From JBGSMF01 sp964651475 (GTDB lineage: Bacteria > Chloroflexota > Anaerolineae > Fen-1058), in NCBI GenBank assembly GCA_964651475.1, contig CAZYXV010000008.1, positions 89,580-153,579 of the forward strand: a stretch of 64,000 nucleotides of DNA, given 5' to 3'. How positions within the stretch are numbered: position 1 is the first letter of the stretch; every line of letters begins with the position of its first letter. Below the pieces are notes generated by a model that did no database searches, had not been told where the DNA came from, and worked only from the letters and a program-made list of their open reading frames with translations. This document shows, piece after piece, positions 1 through 8,098 of the stretch. The position numbers and the translations under genes were made by a program.

Positions 1-1705
1 CCATGGGATCAGGATCGGCGTCAACAACACAGACTATCTGTGTTCCGCCTGTGCCGCCGCCGGGCGGCGCTGGCGACCAGTCGGGGTCGAAAATATCCAT
101 ATCTACGCCTCCCACGCCCGTTTGGGTCAATCGCAGCAGGTTGGCGCCATCGGCGTTTATGACATAGATGTCACTGCCTGGATCGTAGCGAGAAAAGGCG
201 ATCCGGGCGCCGCCTGTGCCGCCGCCAGGCGGCGCGGGCGACCATGCCGGGTACCCATCTTCCCCCTTGGTGGTCAATCGCCGCACGTTAGAGCCATCGG
301 CGTTCATGACATAGAGGTCAAAATGACCAGAGCGGTCGGATTCAAAAGCAATCTGGCTGCAATCAGGCGACCAGGCCGGACGTCCTTCCTCATGGGGGGT
401 GTTGGTCAGCCGGCGTTGGTCCGTGCCGTCGGCGTTCATCACATAGATCTCATAGTTCTCATCACGCTTGGACGCAAAGACAATCCGCCCGCCGCCGCTG
501 CCGCTGAGGGGATGGCTACCAGTTGGGGTCGCCGTTGGCGATGCTGGCGCTGCGGTGGGTGGAACCGCTATCGCGGGCGTTTCACTGGCCGGCGGCGTCG
601 CCTGGCTCAGTGTGGAAGGCGAGGGCCGCCAGGCCGGGATATCATCCGAAACACGGTTATTCGTCAGCCGCCGCAGGTTGGCGCCGTCGGCATCTATCAC
701 ATAGATCTCACGGTTGCCATCACGCTCAGAAGTAAAGGCAATCTGTGTACCGTCGGGCGACCAGGCGGACACCCAAACAGAAGCGTTGTCGTGGGTCAGT
801 TGCCGCACGTTGCTGCCGTCGGCATTCATCAGGTAGAGATCACGGCTGCCCTCGCGCTCAGAGAAGAAGGAAATCTGTGCGCCACCTGTGCCGCTGCCGG
901 GCGGCGCGGGCGACCAGGCTGGGTAAGTATCCTCGCCCATATTGTTGGTCAGCCGCCGCTGGTGGCTGCCATCGGCATCCATGATATAAATCTCCGGGTT
1001 GCCATCTCGACGGGAGACAAAGACAATCTGTGCGCCACCTGTGCCGCCGCCAGGCGGCGCGGGCGACCAGGCGGGTAACCAGTCATCGCCGCTGCCGTCG
1101 GTCAACTGCCACCGGTTGTTGCCATCAACATCCATGACGTAGATTGCCCCCTTGTCGGCGCTGTAGTACATGAAGGCAATCTGCGTGCCACCTGTGCCGC
1201 CGCCAGGCGGCGCGGGCGACCAAGCGGGTTCCAAATCGTTAGCGTTGTTGTGTGTCAGTCGCCGCTGGTTGCTGCCGTCTGCGTTCATGACATAAATTTC
1301 AAAGTTGCCGTCGCGCTCGGAGGCAAAGGCGATCTGTGTGCCATCGGGTGACCAGGTAGGCCAGTAATCTTCCCCGCGTTGGTTTGTTAGTCGCCGCGGG
1401 TCGCTACCGTCGGCGTTCATGACATAGATTTCAGAGTTGCCGTCGCGCGCAGAGGTGAAGGCAATCACGCCGCCGCCGCTGCCGCTGAGCGGCAGCAAAG
1501 AGGTGGCGGCAGCGGTTGGCGCCGCTTTGCTCACGGGCGCGGTTGCAGGCGGCGCGGATGTGGCGGTTGATGGAAGCGGTGTCGTGGTGGGCGCTGGTGT
1601 CACGCTTGGTAGCGCCGGCGTCTGCGTGGACGGGGTTACTGCGCAGCCGGCGCCTGAAATCAGGACGAGCAGCATAACAATTATGGTGATGTAGCGAGTA
1701 AACAT
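1..1705 (-). CDS. TolB-like beta-propeller lipoprotein, double propeller (3' end outside window)
   Basis: The gene is read leftward from ATG at 1705 and stays open to the window edge (568 codons seen). A lipoprotein signal with lipobox ISGAGC is followed by a Pro/Thr/Ser linker and PLSGSGGG. Six WD40/TolB blades of the type IAFxSxRDGNxEIYVMNADG...RRLT...AWSPDG follow. A second Pro/Thr linker and a second PLSGSGGG then start another propeller with at least four blades, so the protein looks like a tandem duplication of the whole mature part. In five blades the WSPDG turn is replaced by WSPAPPGGGTGG or a near copy. Probable cell-surface binding or scaffolding role; no catalytic motif is visible. 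The next gene upstream on this strand ends at 1725, and two similar lipoproteins follow. The fold is confident; the ligand is unknown. Confidence 0.85.
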   Translation of the reverse strand, partial: MFTRYITIIVMLLVLISGAGCAVTPSTQTPALPSVTPAPTTTPLPSTATSAPPATAPVSKAAPTAAATSLLPLSGSGGGVIAFTSARDGNSEIYVMNADGSDPRRLTNQRGEDYWPTWSPDGTQIAFASERDGNFEIYVMNADGSNQRRLTHNNANDLEPAWSPAPPGGGTGGTQIAFMYYSADKGAIYVMDVDGNNRWQLTDGSGDDWLPAWSPAPPGGGTGGAQIVFVSRRDGNPEIYIMDADGSHQRRLTNNMGEDTYPAWSPAPPGSGTGGAQISFFSEREGSRDLYLMNADGSNVRQLTHDNASVWVSAWSPDGTQIAFTSERDGNREIYVIDADGANLRRLTNNRVSDDIPAWRPSPSTLSQATPPASETPAIAVPPTAAPASPTATPTGSHPLSGSGGGRIVFASKRDENYEIYVMNADGTDQRRLTNTPHEEGRPAWSPDCSQIAFESDRSGHFDLYVMNADGSNVRRLTTKGEDGYPAWSPAPPGGGTGGARIAFSRYDPGSDIYVINADGANLLRLTQTGVGGVDMDIFDPDWSPAPPGGGTGGTQIVCVVDADPDPM

Positions 1706-1724
1706 TGGCACTCCCTTGCTTGAT

Positions 1725-3845
1725 TCACTGTTGTGAGTTGAGCCACTCGAGCCATTGCTGGTCAAACTCGTCCATAGTCACCCCCAGCACTGTTTCAATG
1801 GCCTTGTGCAGCCTGGCTTGAGTCTCTTGCTCCATGTCTGCATAATCGTAACCGCGATTGTAGCGCGGAGATTTTGATAATTCGTTCAGCAGGGCTTTTA
1901 ACTTGTCTACCCCGTAGGTTTCCACCATGAATTCCACAACCATGCCCGATACGGCATAGTACAAACCGATCGTTTTTTCATCGGTGAGTTGAATCAGGTT
2001 CTCTTTTTCCAGCCACGTGACCGGTTTAGCCAGCTCCTCGACTGTAAACCGTTCCAACTGCAATGCGTTGCCGCCTTGAAAAGGCTGATTCCCAAAGTAA
2101 ACCGCCAGGCCCTCTGCGAACCAGGAACACAAACTATCGGAAATGCCCAGGGTGATTTTATGCGTCAACTCGTGGGCGATCACCCTCGCCAAGGCATCTT
2201 TGTCACGGTACGCATACATCTTGATAGATTCGCCATCTTCGGCCCACCCATTAAAGAGATAGGCTATCCTGATGTCGGTGCTCTGGCGAAGCATTTCTTG
2301 ACTGGCGTAGAGCTTGATACTAGTCTTGTCTCGAGGCTCGAGTCCAAGCTCCTTTACCACACTGGCGTAGGCTCGTTCGGCCTCCTCGCTCACTTCTATG
2401 GCTTTGGCTTCAACCTCTTTGGGATACTTGACGATAAAATGCGGCGTCTCTTTTATCGCGAAATTCAGGTCAGCATCCTTCCAGCCGTTGGGTGTCTTGA
2501 CAAACCTGGCCTCATAGTTGACCGCCCGGTCTGCCTTTTCTGACCCGTATAGATAATGCTGGTAGATAGACGCGATAATGGTACTATCGTTGACTTGCTC
2601 GGCCCGCTTGACCTCAATCGTAAAATCGGACGTAACTGCGTCTTGATAGATCAAGAACCAGTTCCGCTGCTCCGTAGCATATTCTTTATCGCTCTCGTCA
2701 ATCAAGGCCATGTACTGTTCGAGGTCTTTTGCTTTCATAGCCGCCAATTTCGCCGCTACCATCCCCGTGACGATCTCTTTTGCAGAGTCTTGGGCCATCA
2801 ACCCTTTGGGGGGCTGCCAAATTGGATGAAAGCTGAGCGTAGCAAGCTCTGTCAATTGTCGCAGGTTATTGCCAGCCGAGTCCACGAGATAGATGGCATT
2901 GGGCTTGCCGTCGCTGTAAGGGCCAGGGCGGTAGGAATAAAAGGCAATCCACTTGCCATCTGGCGACCAGGTGGGCGAGAAACCATTGTCGTCGCCAATC
3001 GGGAGCTTGGCGACATTGCCGCCGTCGGCATCCATCAAATAGATCTCGGGGCGACCAAAAGGACCGCGCATAAAGGCGATGCGTTTCCCGTCGGGCGACC
3101 AGGCTGGATCCATATCAGTTTCCGAACTGGTCGTCAGCTGCAGTAGATTGCTGCCATCAGTTTCTACCTGCGCCTGCGCCCCCGGCGCGGGCATAACATA
3201 GATATCTCCATTGCCGCTGCGCTCACTATCAAAGGCGATCTTGGCGCCATCCGGCGACCAGTCGGGGTTATAATCATTCGCCGCGTTGTTCGTCAACCGC
3301 TGCGGGTCATTGCCGTCGGCAGACATCACATAGATTTCAAAATTGCCATCGCGCTCTGATTGAAAAGCGATCTTGGCGCCATCCGGCGACCAGGCCGGCC
3401 ACATATCGTCGCCGGGGCTGTCTGTCAGCCGCCGTTCATCGGCGCCATCTGCGTTTATGGTATAGATTTCAAAATCGCCGTCGCGGTCACTCATAAAGAC
3501 CAGCCTTTTCCCATCCGGTGACCAACCCGAGGCCATGTCTATTCCCTTGTGATTAGTCAGGCGCCGCTGAACGCTGCCGTCGGCGTTCATAATATAAACT
3601 TCGGCATTATTGGTACCATCGCGATAGGAAGTAAAAGCAATCAAACCTGCGCCACTGCCACTGAACGGCGGCGAAACGGTCGCGGCGGCGGTTGGTTCGG
3701 GTGTGATTGTGAGCAGCGCAGGCGCAGCGGTTGATGGGGGCGGGGTCTCGCCGGGGGGCAATGTCGGTGTGGGCGAGGTTCCACAAGCGGCGCTCGAAAT
3801 CAGTGCGAGCAGCATAACAACCATAGCGATGTGGCGAGGTGGCAT
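1725..3845 (-). CDS. TolB-propeller lipoprotein with C-terminal zinc metallopeptidase (peptidase MA-like) domain
   Basis: The ATG at 3845 is chosen because AAAGGTG precedes it and it opens a lipoprotein signal (lipobox SSAAC). The open frame itself extends further upstream. About 706 residues. The order is: Pro/Thr linker; six propeller blades at about 66-346; an NTF2/SnoaL-like segment at about 353-458; then a gluzincin domain at about 463-650 with HELTH at 558-562 and WFAEGLAVY, whose Glu is the likely third zinc ligand. This matches the peptidase MA family. It is probably an outer-surface protein anchored by lipid, with the propeller for binding and the peptidase for cleavage. It lies between two propeller lipoproteins that lack the peptidase. 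The substrate is unknown. Confidence 0.85.
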   Translation of the reverse strand: MPPRHIAMVVMLLALISSAACGTSPTPTLPPGETPPPSTAAPALLTITPEPTAAATVSPPFSGSGAGLIAFTSYRDGTNNAEVYIMNADGSVQRRLTNHKGIDMASGWSPDGKRLVFMSDRDGDFEIYTINADGADERRLTDSPGDDMWPAWSPDGAKIAFQSERDGNFEIYVMSADGNDPQRLTNNAANDYNPDWSPDGAKIAFDSERSGNGDIYVMPAPGAQAQVETDGSNLLQLTTSSETDMDPAWSPDGKRIAFMRGPFGRPEIYLMDADGGNVAKLPIGDDNGFSPTWSPDGKWIAFYSYRPGPYSDGKPNAIYLVDSAGNNLRQLTELATLSFHPIWQPPKGLMAQDSAKEIVTGMVAAKLAAMKAKDLEQYMALIDESDKEYATEQRNWFLIYQDAVTSDFTIEVKRAEQVNDSTIIASIYQHYLYGSEKADRAVNYEARFVKTPNGWKDADLNFAIKETPHFIVKYPKEVEAKAIEVSEEAERAYASVVKELGLEPRDKTSIKLYASQEMLRQSTDIRIAYLFNGWAEDGESIKMYAYRDKDALARVIAHELTHKITLGISDSLCSWFAEGLAVYFGNQPFQGGNALQLERFTVEELAKPVTWLEKENLIQLTDEKTIGLYYAVSGMVVEFMVETYGVDKLKALLNELSKSPRYNRGYDYADMEQETQARLHKAIETVLGVTMDEFDQQWLEWLNSQQ

Positions 3846-3963
3846 AATAACACCTTTATCCTTTCTTTCTGTGTCCTCATCTTGAGCTTTCATAGCCCCT
3901 GGCTTTGCCGCAACCAGCCCCTCCACGGTGAGGGTCGCCCACCCCGGGGCCGGGCAGAGAGTG

Positions 3964-3983
3964 CCTCTCCGACAAGCTGCTAG
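3964..3983 (-). repeat. Single arm of the TAGCAGCTTGTCGGAGAG palindromic repeat family
   Basis: Read on the minus strand, this is TAGCAGCTTGTCGGAGAGG. The same arm occurs in elements at 7889, 47130 and 63859. Its first three bases are the stop codon of the propeller gene that ends at 3980. No clear opposite arm is visible within 100 bp. Confidence 0.6.
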
Positions 3984-5032
3984 GGCACAACTGGCCTCCA
4001 AACGGGTGAAAAATTCAGGCCGCGGCTATCCGTTAATTGCTGGACACTCGCGCCTTCGCCCGCCTGGGCAGACCCCGGTGCAGGCACGACGTAAATGTTC
4101 ATCTTGCCGCCATCCCCAGAGGCATAAGCCAGCCGGGTTCCATCGGGCGACCAAACGGGATACAAGTCTTCTGCCGGTGTGTTGATCACCCGCGTCAGGT
4201 TAGAGCCATCCGGGTTCATAAAATAAACGTCGGGGGCGCCATCGCGATTGGAAGAAAAAGCTATCTTGGAGCCGTCGAGTGACCAGGCATTGACTATATC
4301 CTCGGCGGGGTCGTCGGTCAGCCGGCGCTGGTTGCTGCCATCGGCGTTCATCACATAGACTTCAAAATTGCCATCGCGCTCAGACAGGAAAGCAATCTGT
4401 TTGTCGTCAGGTGACCAGACGGGAGAGCCGTCTAAAGCGTTATTGTTGGTCAGCCGACGCCGGTCTTGCCCATCGGGGCTAACAATATAAATATCACCTG
4501 TCCCATTGGATGGCTGATGACTAAAGGCAATCCATTTGCCGTCGTGCGACCAGGCCGGTTCCCACTTGATTCCATCCAGGCCGGTAGGCAATAGCCGTGT
4601 TGTGCCGTCAGAGACGTTCACAATCTTGATTACACTCCTGCCGCCCCCATAAGATTGATAAGCAAGCTGCGCGCCGTCCGGTGACCACGACGGCCAACCG
4701 TCGTTGGCGGGATCAGTCGTCAATTGCCTTTGGTCGCTGCCGTCCGCATTCATGATATAGACATCATAATTGCCGCCGCGACCTGATACAAAGGCAAGCA
4801 CCCCACCGCCGCTGCCGCTGAGAGGTGGTAAAGGCGCAGCAGTCGGCGTCGCCTGGCTCACGGGTGTGGCTATAGGCGGCACAGGCGTAACAGTCGGCGG
4901 CACTGGTGTAGTGGTTGACGGAAGCGGCGTCGCGCTGGGCAGCGCTGGCGTAAGCGAAGGCGCAACATTGACACAGCTTGTGAGCAGTACCAAGCCAAAT
5001 CCCAAGAGAATTGAAGCAAAGCGATTGTTCAT
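3980..5032 (-). CDS. TolB-like beta-propeller lipoprotein
   Basis: 350 residues. ATG at 5032 follows a strong Shine-Dalgarno (GGGAGGAAAAG). The signal peptide ends in lipobox LLTSC, then comes a long Pro/Thr linker and PLSGSGGG. About six blades with WSPDG and YVMNADGS motifs fill residues 75-345, and the chain ends FSPVWRPVVP. It is the single-propeller version of the flanking genes and carries no enzyme domain. The stop codon is made by the first bases of a dispersed palindromic repeat arm. Likely a lipid-anchored surface binding protein, possibly cotranscribed with the peptidase-bearing paralogue, whose start lies 135 bp downstream. Confidence 0.85.
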   Translation of the reverse strand: MNNRFASILLGFGLVLLTSCVNVAPSLTPALPSATPLPSTTTPVPPTVTPVPPIATPVSQATPTAAPLPPLSGSGGGVLAFVSGRGGNYDVYIMNADGSDQRQLTTDPANDGWPSWSPDGAQLAYQSYGGGRSVIKIVNVSDGTTRLLPTGLDGIKWEPAWSHDGKWIAFSHQPSNGTGDIYIVSPDGQDRRRLTNNNALDGSPVWSPDDKQIAFLSERDGNFEVYVMNADGSNQRRLTDDPAEDIVNAWSLDGSKIAFSSNRDGAPDVYFMNPDGSNLTRVINTPAEDLYPVWSPDGTRLAYASGDGGKMNIYVVPAPGSAQAGEGASVQQLTDSRGLNFSPVWRPVVP

Positions 5033-5072
5033 CTTTTCCTCCCAATCAAGACAGAGTCAACTTTAGACGTTC

Positions 5073-5095
5073 CCGCCGCAGTTGGACTGCGGCGG
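5073..5095. repeat. Perfect hairpin CCGCCGCAGT/ACTGCGGCGG
   Basis: Ten-base perfect arms around TGG. A relative with the same CGCAGTT/AACTGCG core sits at 44257-44279. There is no T-tract, so it is more likely a dispersed REP-like repeat than a terminator. Confidence 0.6.
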
Positions 5096-5120
5096 CAGCG
5101 CAACTGCCGCCTGAACCTGG

Positions 5121-5235
5121 TATAATGAGCGGAAATGAATTCAGTGCAAACGGACTCGAGCCTTTAGGCGGAAACCCAGTGCAAAAACCGGCTAAAGCCT
5201 CGAGTCCAATGCATTCATTTGATTTCCGTTCAGTA
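5121..5235. repeat. Imperfect inverted-repeat (MITE-like) element between two lipoprotein genes
   Basis: The arms of about 45 bp are imperfect complements: left 5121-5171 begins TATAATGAGCGGAAAT, and right 5186-5235 reads TATACTGAACGGAAAT on the other strand. Both arms contain GGACTCGAG and CTTTAG. No open frame lies inside. It fills the gap between the propeller lipoprotein and the SGNH hydrolase. Confidence 0.6.
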
Positions 5236-5239
5236 TAAA

Positions 5240-6118
5240 TCAAGGGACATTCCAGCGACTTGGATCTTCCAAGACTGTTTTGGCTGCAACAGCCTGTAAC
5301 AGACTCGCCGTCTCTTCTGGCAATTCAGCGCGGTACTTTAACCCGGCGGGGCTTTGCCTAAAAATGGCAGTGTAAAAGACGCAAGCCGATAGATAGGTTC
5401 CTGCTCGCGTAGGATGAATCCCATCGGACAGCCATAGCTCCAACTGCGGTTGTTGCGCGAGTGCATTTTGCCAGGCAATGCCGACTGGCACAACCATCAA
5501 CTTGAGCTCATTGGCAATTTCCATATAGCCCGCTTCCACCTGAGCTTGCATTTCAGCATAGGTCTTGAACCCAGCCTCGGAGAGACCTTCTCGGCGCCCC
5601 CACGTCATGAAAAGAATTGGGGTAGAGCCGCTTGCACTGGCCCTGTTCTTCAACACACGGAGCGCTGGATACACACGCTCTTGGCGTTGCGCTGCGATGG
5701 CTGGATAGTCGCTCTGCTCTTGCAAGACGACGAGGTCCCATTTCTTCTGTGTGATCTTGTTGCGTGTGTAGGCCGATTTCACATGGCCAGCCCAGGTCCC
5801 GTCTCCTTCATAAGACATGTCCACTTCCACCATGTGGCCGCCTGACTGTGCCAGCTCTGCAAACATTCCAGGCAGATCGTTATAGGCTGTGAGGCTGTTA
5901 CCGATAAACAAGACTCGTATCTTGGCCGGCGTCGGCGTGCTGGTGGCAGTAGGAAGCGCGCTCGGTGTTGGCATCGGCATGAGGGTGACTGTAGGGAGCG
6001 CGGTCGGTGTTGGCATGGGGGTGACTGTAGGGACCACGGGTGTTGCAGCCAGCCCACACGCGCTGACCAGAGCCATCAAAACAATCAGAACAATGAGTTG
6101 AGCAAATGGCTTGAACAT
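5240..6118 (-). CDS. SGNH-hydrolase-family lipoprotein (esterase/lipase-like)
   Basis: ATG at 6118 is preferred (AGAGGAAAC upstream) because it opens MFKPFAQLIVL with lipobox LVSAC. About 292 residues. A Pro/Thr-rich linker follows, then the SGNH domain: block I FIGNSLTAYND with the nucleophile Ser, a central VLQEQSDYPA, and block V DGIHPTRAGTYL with the Asp/His pair. The length and blocks resemble GDSL-like DUF4886 proteins. It is probably a lipid-anchored esterase outside the cytoplasmic membrane. It starts 11 bp after the upstream gene's stop and is followed by a palindromic repeat and then the propeller genes. The substrate cannot be told. Confidence 0.8.
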   Translation of the reverse strand: MFKPFAQLIVLIVLMALVSACGLAATPVVPTVTPMPTPTALPTVTLMPMPTPSALPTATSTPTPAKIRVLFIGNSLTAYNDLPGMFAELAQSGGHMVEVDMSYEGDGTWAGHVKSAYTRNKITQKKWDLVVLQEQSDYPAIAAQRQERVYPALRVLKNRASASGSTPILFMTWGRREGLSEAGFKTYAEMQAQVEAGYMEIANELKLMVVPVGIAWQNALAQQPQLELWLSDGIHPTRAGTYLSACVFYTAIFRQSPAGLKYRAELPEETASLLQAVAAKTVLEDPSRWNVP

Positions 6119-6129
6119 GTTTCCTCTTG

Positions 6130-8001
6130 TCAGTTTTCTGCCGGCAAAATGCACCGGAAACCAAAGTTGTCAACGAGAGTGTCCGGCTCGGTATCAAGGC
6201 GGCATGCCGCACGCATGCCATCCCAGCTATGGTTCCAAGAGCCCCCACGCAGCACACGGGTCCGCCCGGCAGCCGGCCCAGCCGGGTTCTGCACAGGGGA
6301 GCGCACATAGTAGGCGCGGTTGTACCAGTCGGCGGTCCATTCCCAGACGTTGCCGGCCATGTCTAGCGCGCCATAAGGACTGGCCCCGGCCGGGTAGCTC
6401 CCCGCCGGCGCGGTGTATCGGTAGCCGTCATCGTAGGCAGTATCTCCCAAGTCTCCCCCGAAGCGCGAATCGCAATAGTTCAGTTTGGTCCCATCAAAGG
6501 CGTCGCCCCAGGGATAGAGTCGCCCGTCTGTGCCCCGCGCCGCCTTTTCCCACTGCGCCTCGCTGGGCAGGCTCCCCCCCGCCCAGGTGCAGTAGGCCGC
6601 GGCGTCGGACCAGGCGACCTGCACAACGGGATGGTCGTCCACAGCGTTGCTATCTGGGCCAAAGGGGTGCTGCCAGTTGGCGCCGTGCACTACTTCCCAC
6701 TTTCCCGTACTTTCTGCATAGGCATAAGCCCTGCCCCCCTGTTCCGCGGTGGTGCGGTAGCCGGTCGCCCGAACAAAGGCGCGGAATTGGGCCACCGTCA
6801 CCTCGGTGCGATCTACCCAGAAGGCGTCCAGGTAGACAGAGTGCTGCGGCTTTTCGTTGACATCAGCGGCCCTATCCTTATCATCCGAACCCATTAGGAA
6901 TTCACCGGCCGGGATATAGACCATAACCATGCCATCGGCAGGGCGGGTGCGGCTGGCACCCAGGGTGGGACTGACGGACTCTGGCGTAACTGCCGGTGGT
7001 ATTGGTGTGTTGGCCGGAGATCTAGTTACACGCAGCCCATCCAGGAAATTCAGCAGCAGGTTTTTAAACATGCCCCCATATTCTGTTTTGAATAGCTCGG
7101 TGCCGTGAACCGCGCCCGGAAAGACATAGAGTGTCTTGGGTTCCGGTGAGATCTCGTACAGAGAATACATATCAGGCACGATGATAGAGTCTCTGTCGGC
7201 AAAGACAAAGAGTTTAGGCATAGTGGGACTGACGAGGTCTTGAGGATACTGTCGGGCATAGTTGCGGGGTTTGAAGCTGGCAAGAACGCCAAGCCCTACC
7301 AATTCTTCACGGAGCGCCGCGTTCATACAGGCCAGGCCGCCCATGCTGCCGCCTATACAGGCAATACGGCTGAAACCCCGCTCACGCAAAACCTCAATGG
7401 CCGCGCGCACATCCAGGCCTAGATCTCCCTCACCGGTAACACACTCGGACGGCTCGTAGCAGCGAAAGTTGAACGTGATGGCGCTGATTCCTCGACTGGC
7501 AATGGCTCTGGCAAAGGGATGCCAGTCTTGTTGATCATAGTCGCCCATATGAGCCAGCACAACGGCGAGATCCCCTTGGGCAAGAAACAAGGTACCGACA
7601 AGTTTGGCGCCATCCTCGGTGGTAAAGCTAATTTCTTCAACCTGAGGTATTTGTGTCGGCACGGGTATCGCAGTAGGGACAGGAACTAGTGTTGGAGTAT
7701 TTGTCGGCTTGGGCCTGGCTGTAGGAAGGGGCGTCGGCGTTGCGGTCGGCGCGGGTATGGCGGTAGGGGAAGAGGTCGGCGCGGGTGTGACCGTAGGGAG
7801 GGTTGTTGGTGTTGGATTCAGTGCAAATGATGATGTGCCACAACCACTTGTGAGCAGTGCAACCAACGTCAAGATAACCACGTTCCCCAGGAGCTTGTCG
7901 GAGAGACGCTCCACACGTCGGGGACAGTGCGTGCGGGTTGCTGTAGATAATGCCGGCGCAGCAGCGCCGCCTGAATATATGGGAGAAGGATAATGGGTCA
8001 T
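6130..8001 (-). CDS. Lipoprotein fusing an alpha/beta-hydrolase to an FGE-sulfatase (SUMF1-fold) domain
   Basis: ATG at 8001 (GAGGAAAAC upstream) gives 623 residues. A hydrophobic segment with lipobox LLTSGC is followed by a long Pro/Thr linker. Residues about 120-320 form an alpha/beta-hydrolase with nucleophile motif IGGSMGG, FADRDS (Asp) and AVHGTE (His). Residues about 345-620 form an FGE-sulfatase domain: YIPAGEFLMGS, RTEVTVAQF, YPWGDAFDG, DMAGNVWEWTADW, VLRGGSW and GFRC. The Cys pair of true formylglycine-generating enzymes is not in its usual spacing, so this is probably a binding or unrelated oxidoreductase version. The first 35 or so residues are encoded by half of a palindromic repeat (7889-7965), so a later start at a GTG near 7910 is possible. 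Confidence 0.8.
   Translation of the reverse strand: MTHYPSPIYSGGAAAPALSTATRTHCPRRVERLSDKLLGNVVILTLVALLTSGCGTSSFALNPTPTTLPTVTPAPTSSPTAIPAPTATPTPLPTARPKPTNTPTLVPVPTAIPVPTQIPQVEEISFTTEDGAKLVGTLFLAQGDLAVVLAHMGDYDQQDWHPFARAIASRGISAITFNFRCYEPSECVTGEGDLGLDVRAAIEVLRERGFSRIACIGGSMGGLACMNAALREELVGLGVLASFKPRNYARQYPQDLVSPTMPKLFVFADRDSIIVPDMYSLYEISPEPKTLYVFPGAVHGTELFKTEYGGMFKNLLLNFLDGLRVTRSPANTPIPPAVTPESVSPTLGASRTRPADGMVMVYIPAGEFLMGSDDKDRAADVNEKPQHSVYLDAFWVDRTEVTVAQFRAFVRATGYRTTAEQGGRAYAYAESTGKWEVVHGANWQHPFGPDSNAVDDHPVVQVAWSDAAAYCTWAGGSLPSEAQWEKAARGTDGRLYPWGDAFDGTKLNYCDSRFGGDLGDTAYDDGYRYTAPAGSYPAGASPYGALDMAGNVWEWTADWYNRAYYVRSPVQNPAGPAAGRTRVLRGGSWNHSWDGMRAACRLDTEPDTLVDNFGFRCILPAEN
7889..7965 (-). repeat. 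Right half of a TAG...CTGTCGGAGAG-type palindromic element, inside a coding start
   Basis: On the minus strand this includes CCCGCACGC, GTGGAGCGTCTCTCCGACA and AGCTCCT. It matches the right half of the complete element at 63859-63953 almost base for base. It encodes the residues before the lipoprotein signal of the hydrolase/FGE fusion. Confidence 0.55.
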
Positions 8002-8098
8002 GTTTTCCTCACTTTTACAATGGCCCGCCATTATTATGACATGGCCCAGCTTTGCATTTCGCCATAGAACATGATTGCGCCAGGGTAATAGCACTTGA

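Noticed and set aside
122..1078. Long plus-strand open frame opposite the first propeller gene
   Set aside because: It mirrors the minus-strand blades: its repeats are the complement of WSPDG/NADG codons, it has no ribosome site, and the minus frame has a full lipoprotein signal.
36..1450. Regularly spaced repeats that could suggest a CRISPR array
   Set aside because: The spacing follows propeller blades of about 120-130 bases, repeats are imperfect and coding, and no cas gene is present.
5121..5130. TGGTATAAT as a promoter
   Set aside because: It points to the plus strand, where there is no gene, and belongs to the arm of a palindromic element.
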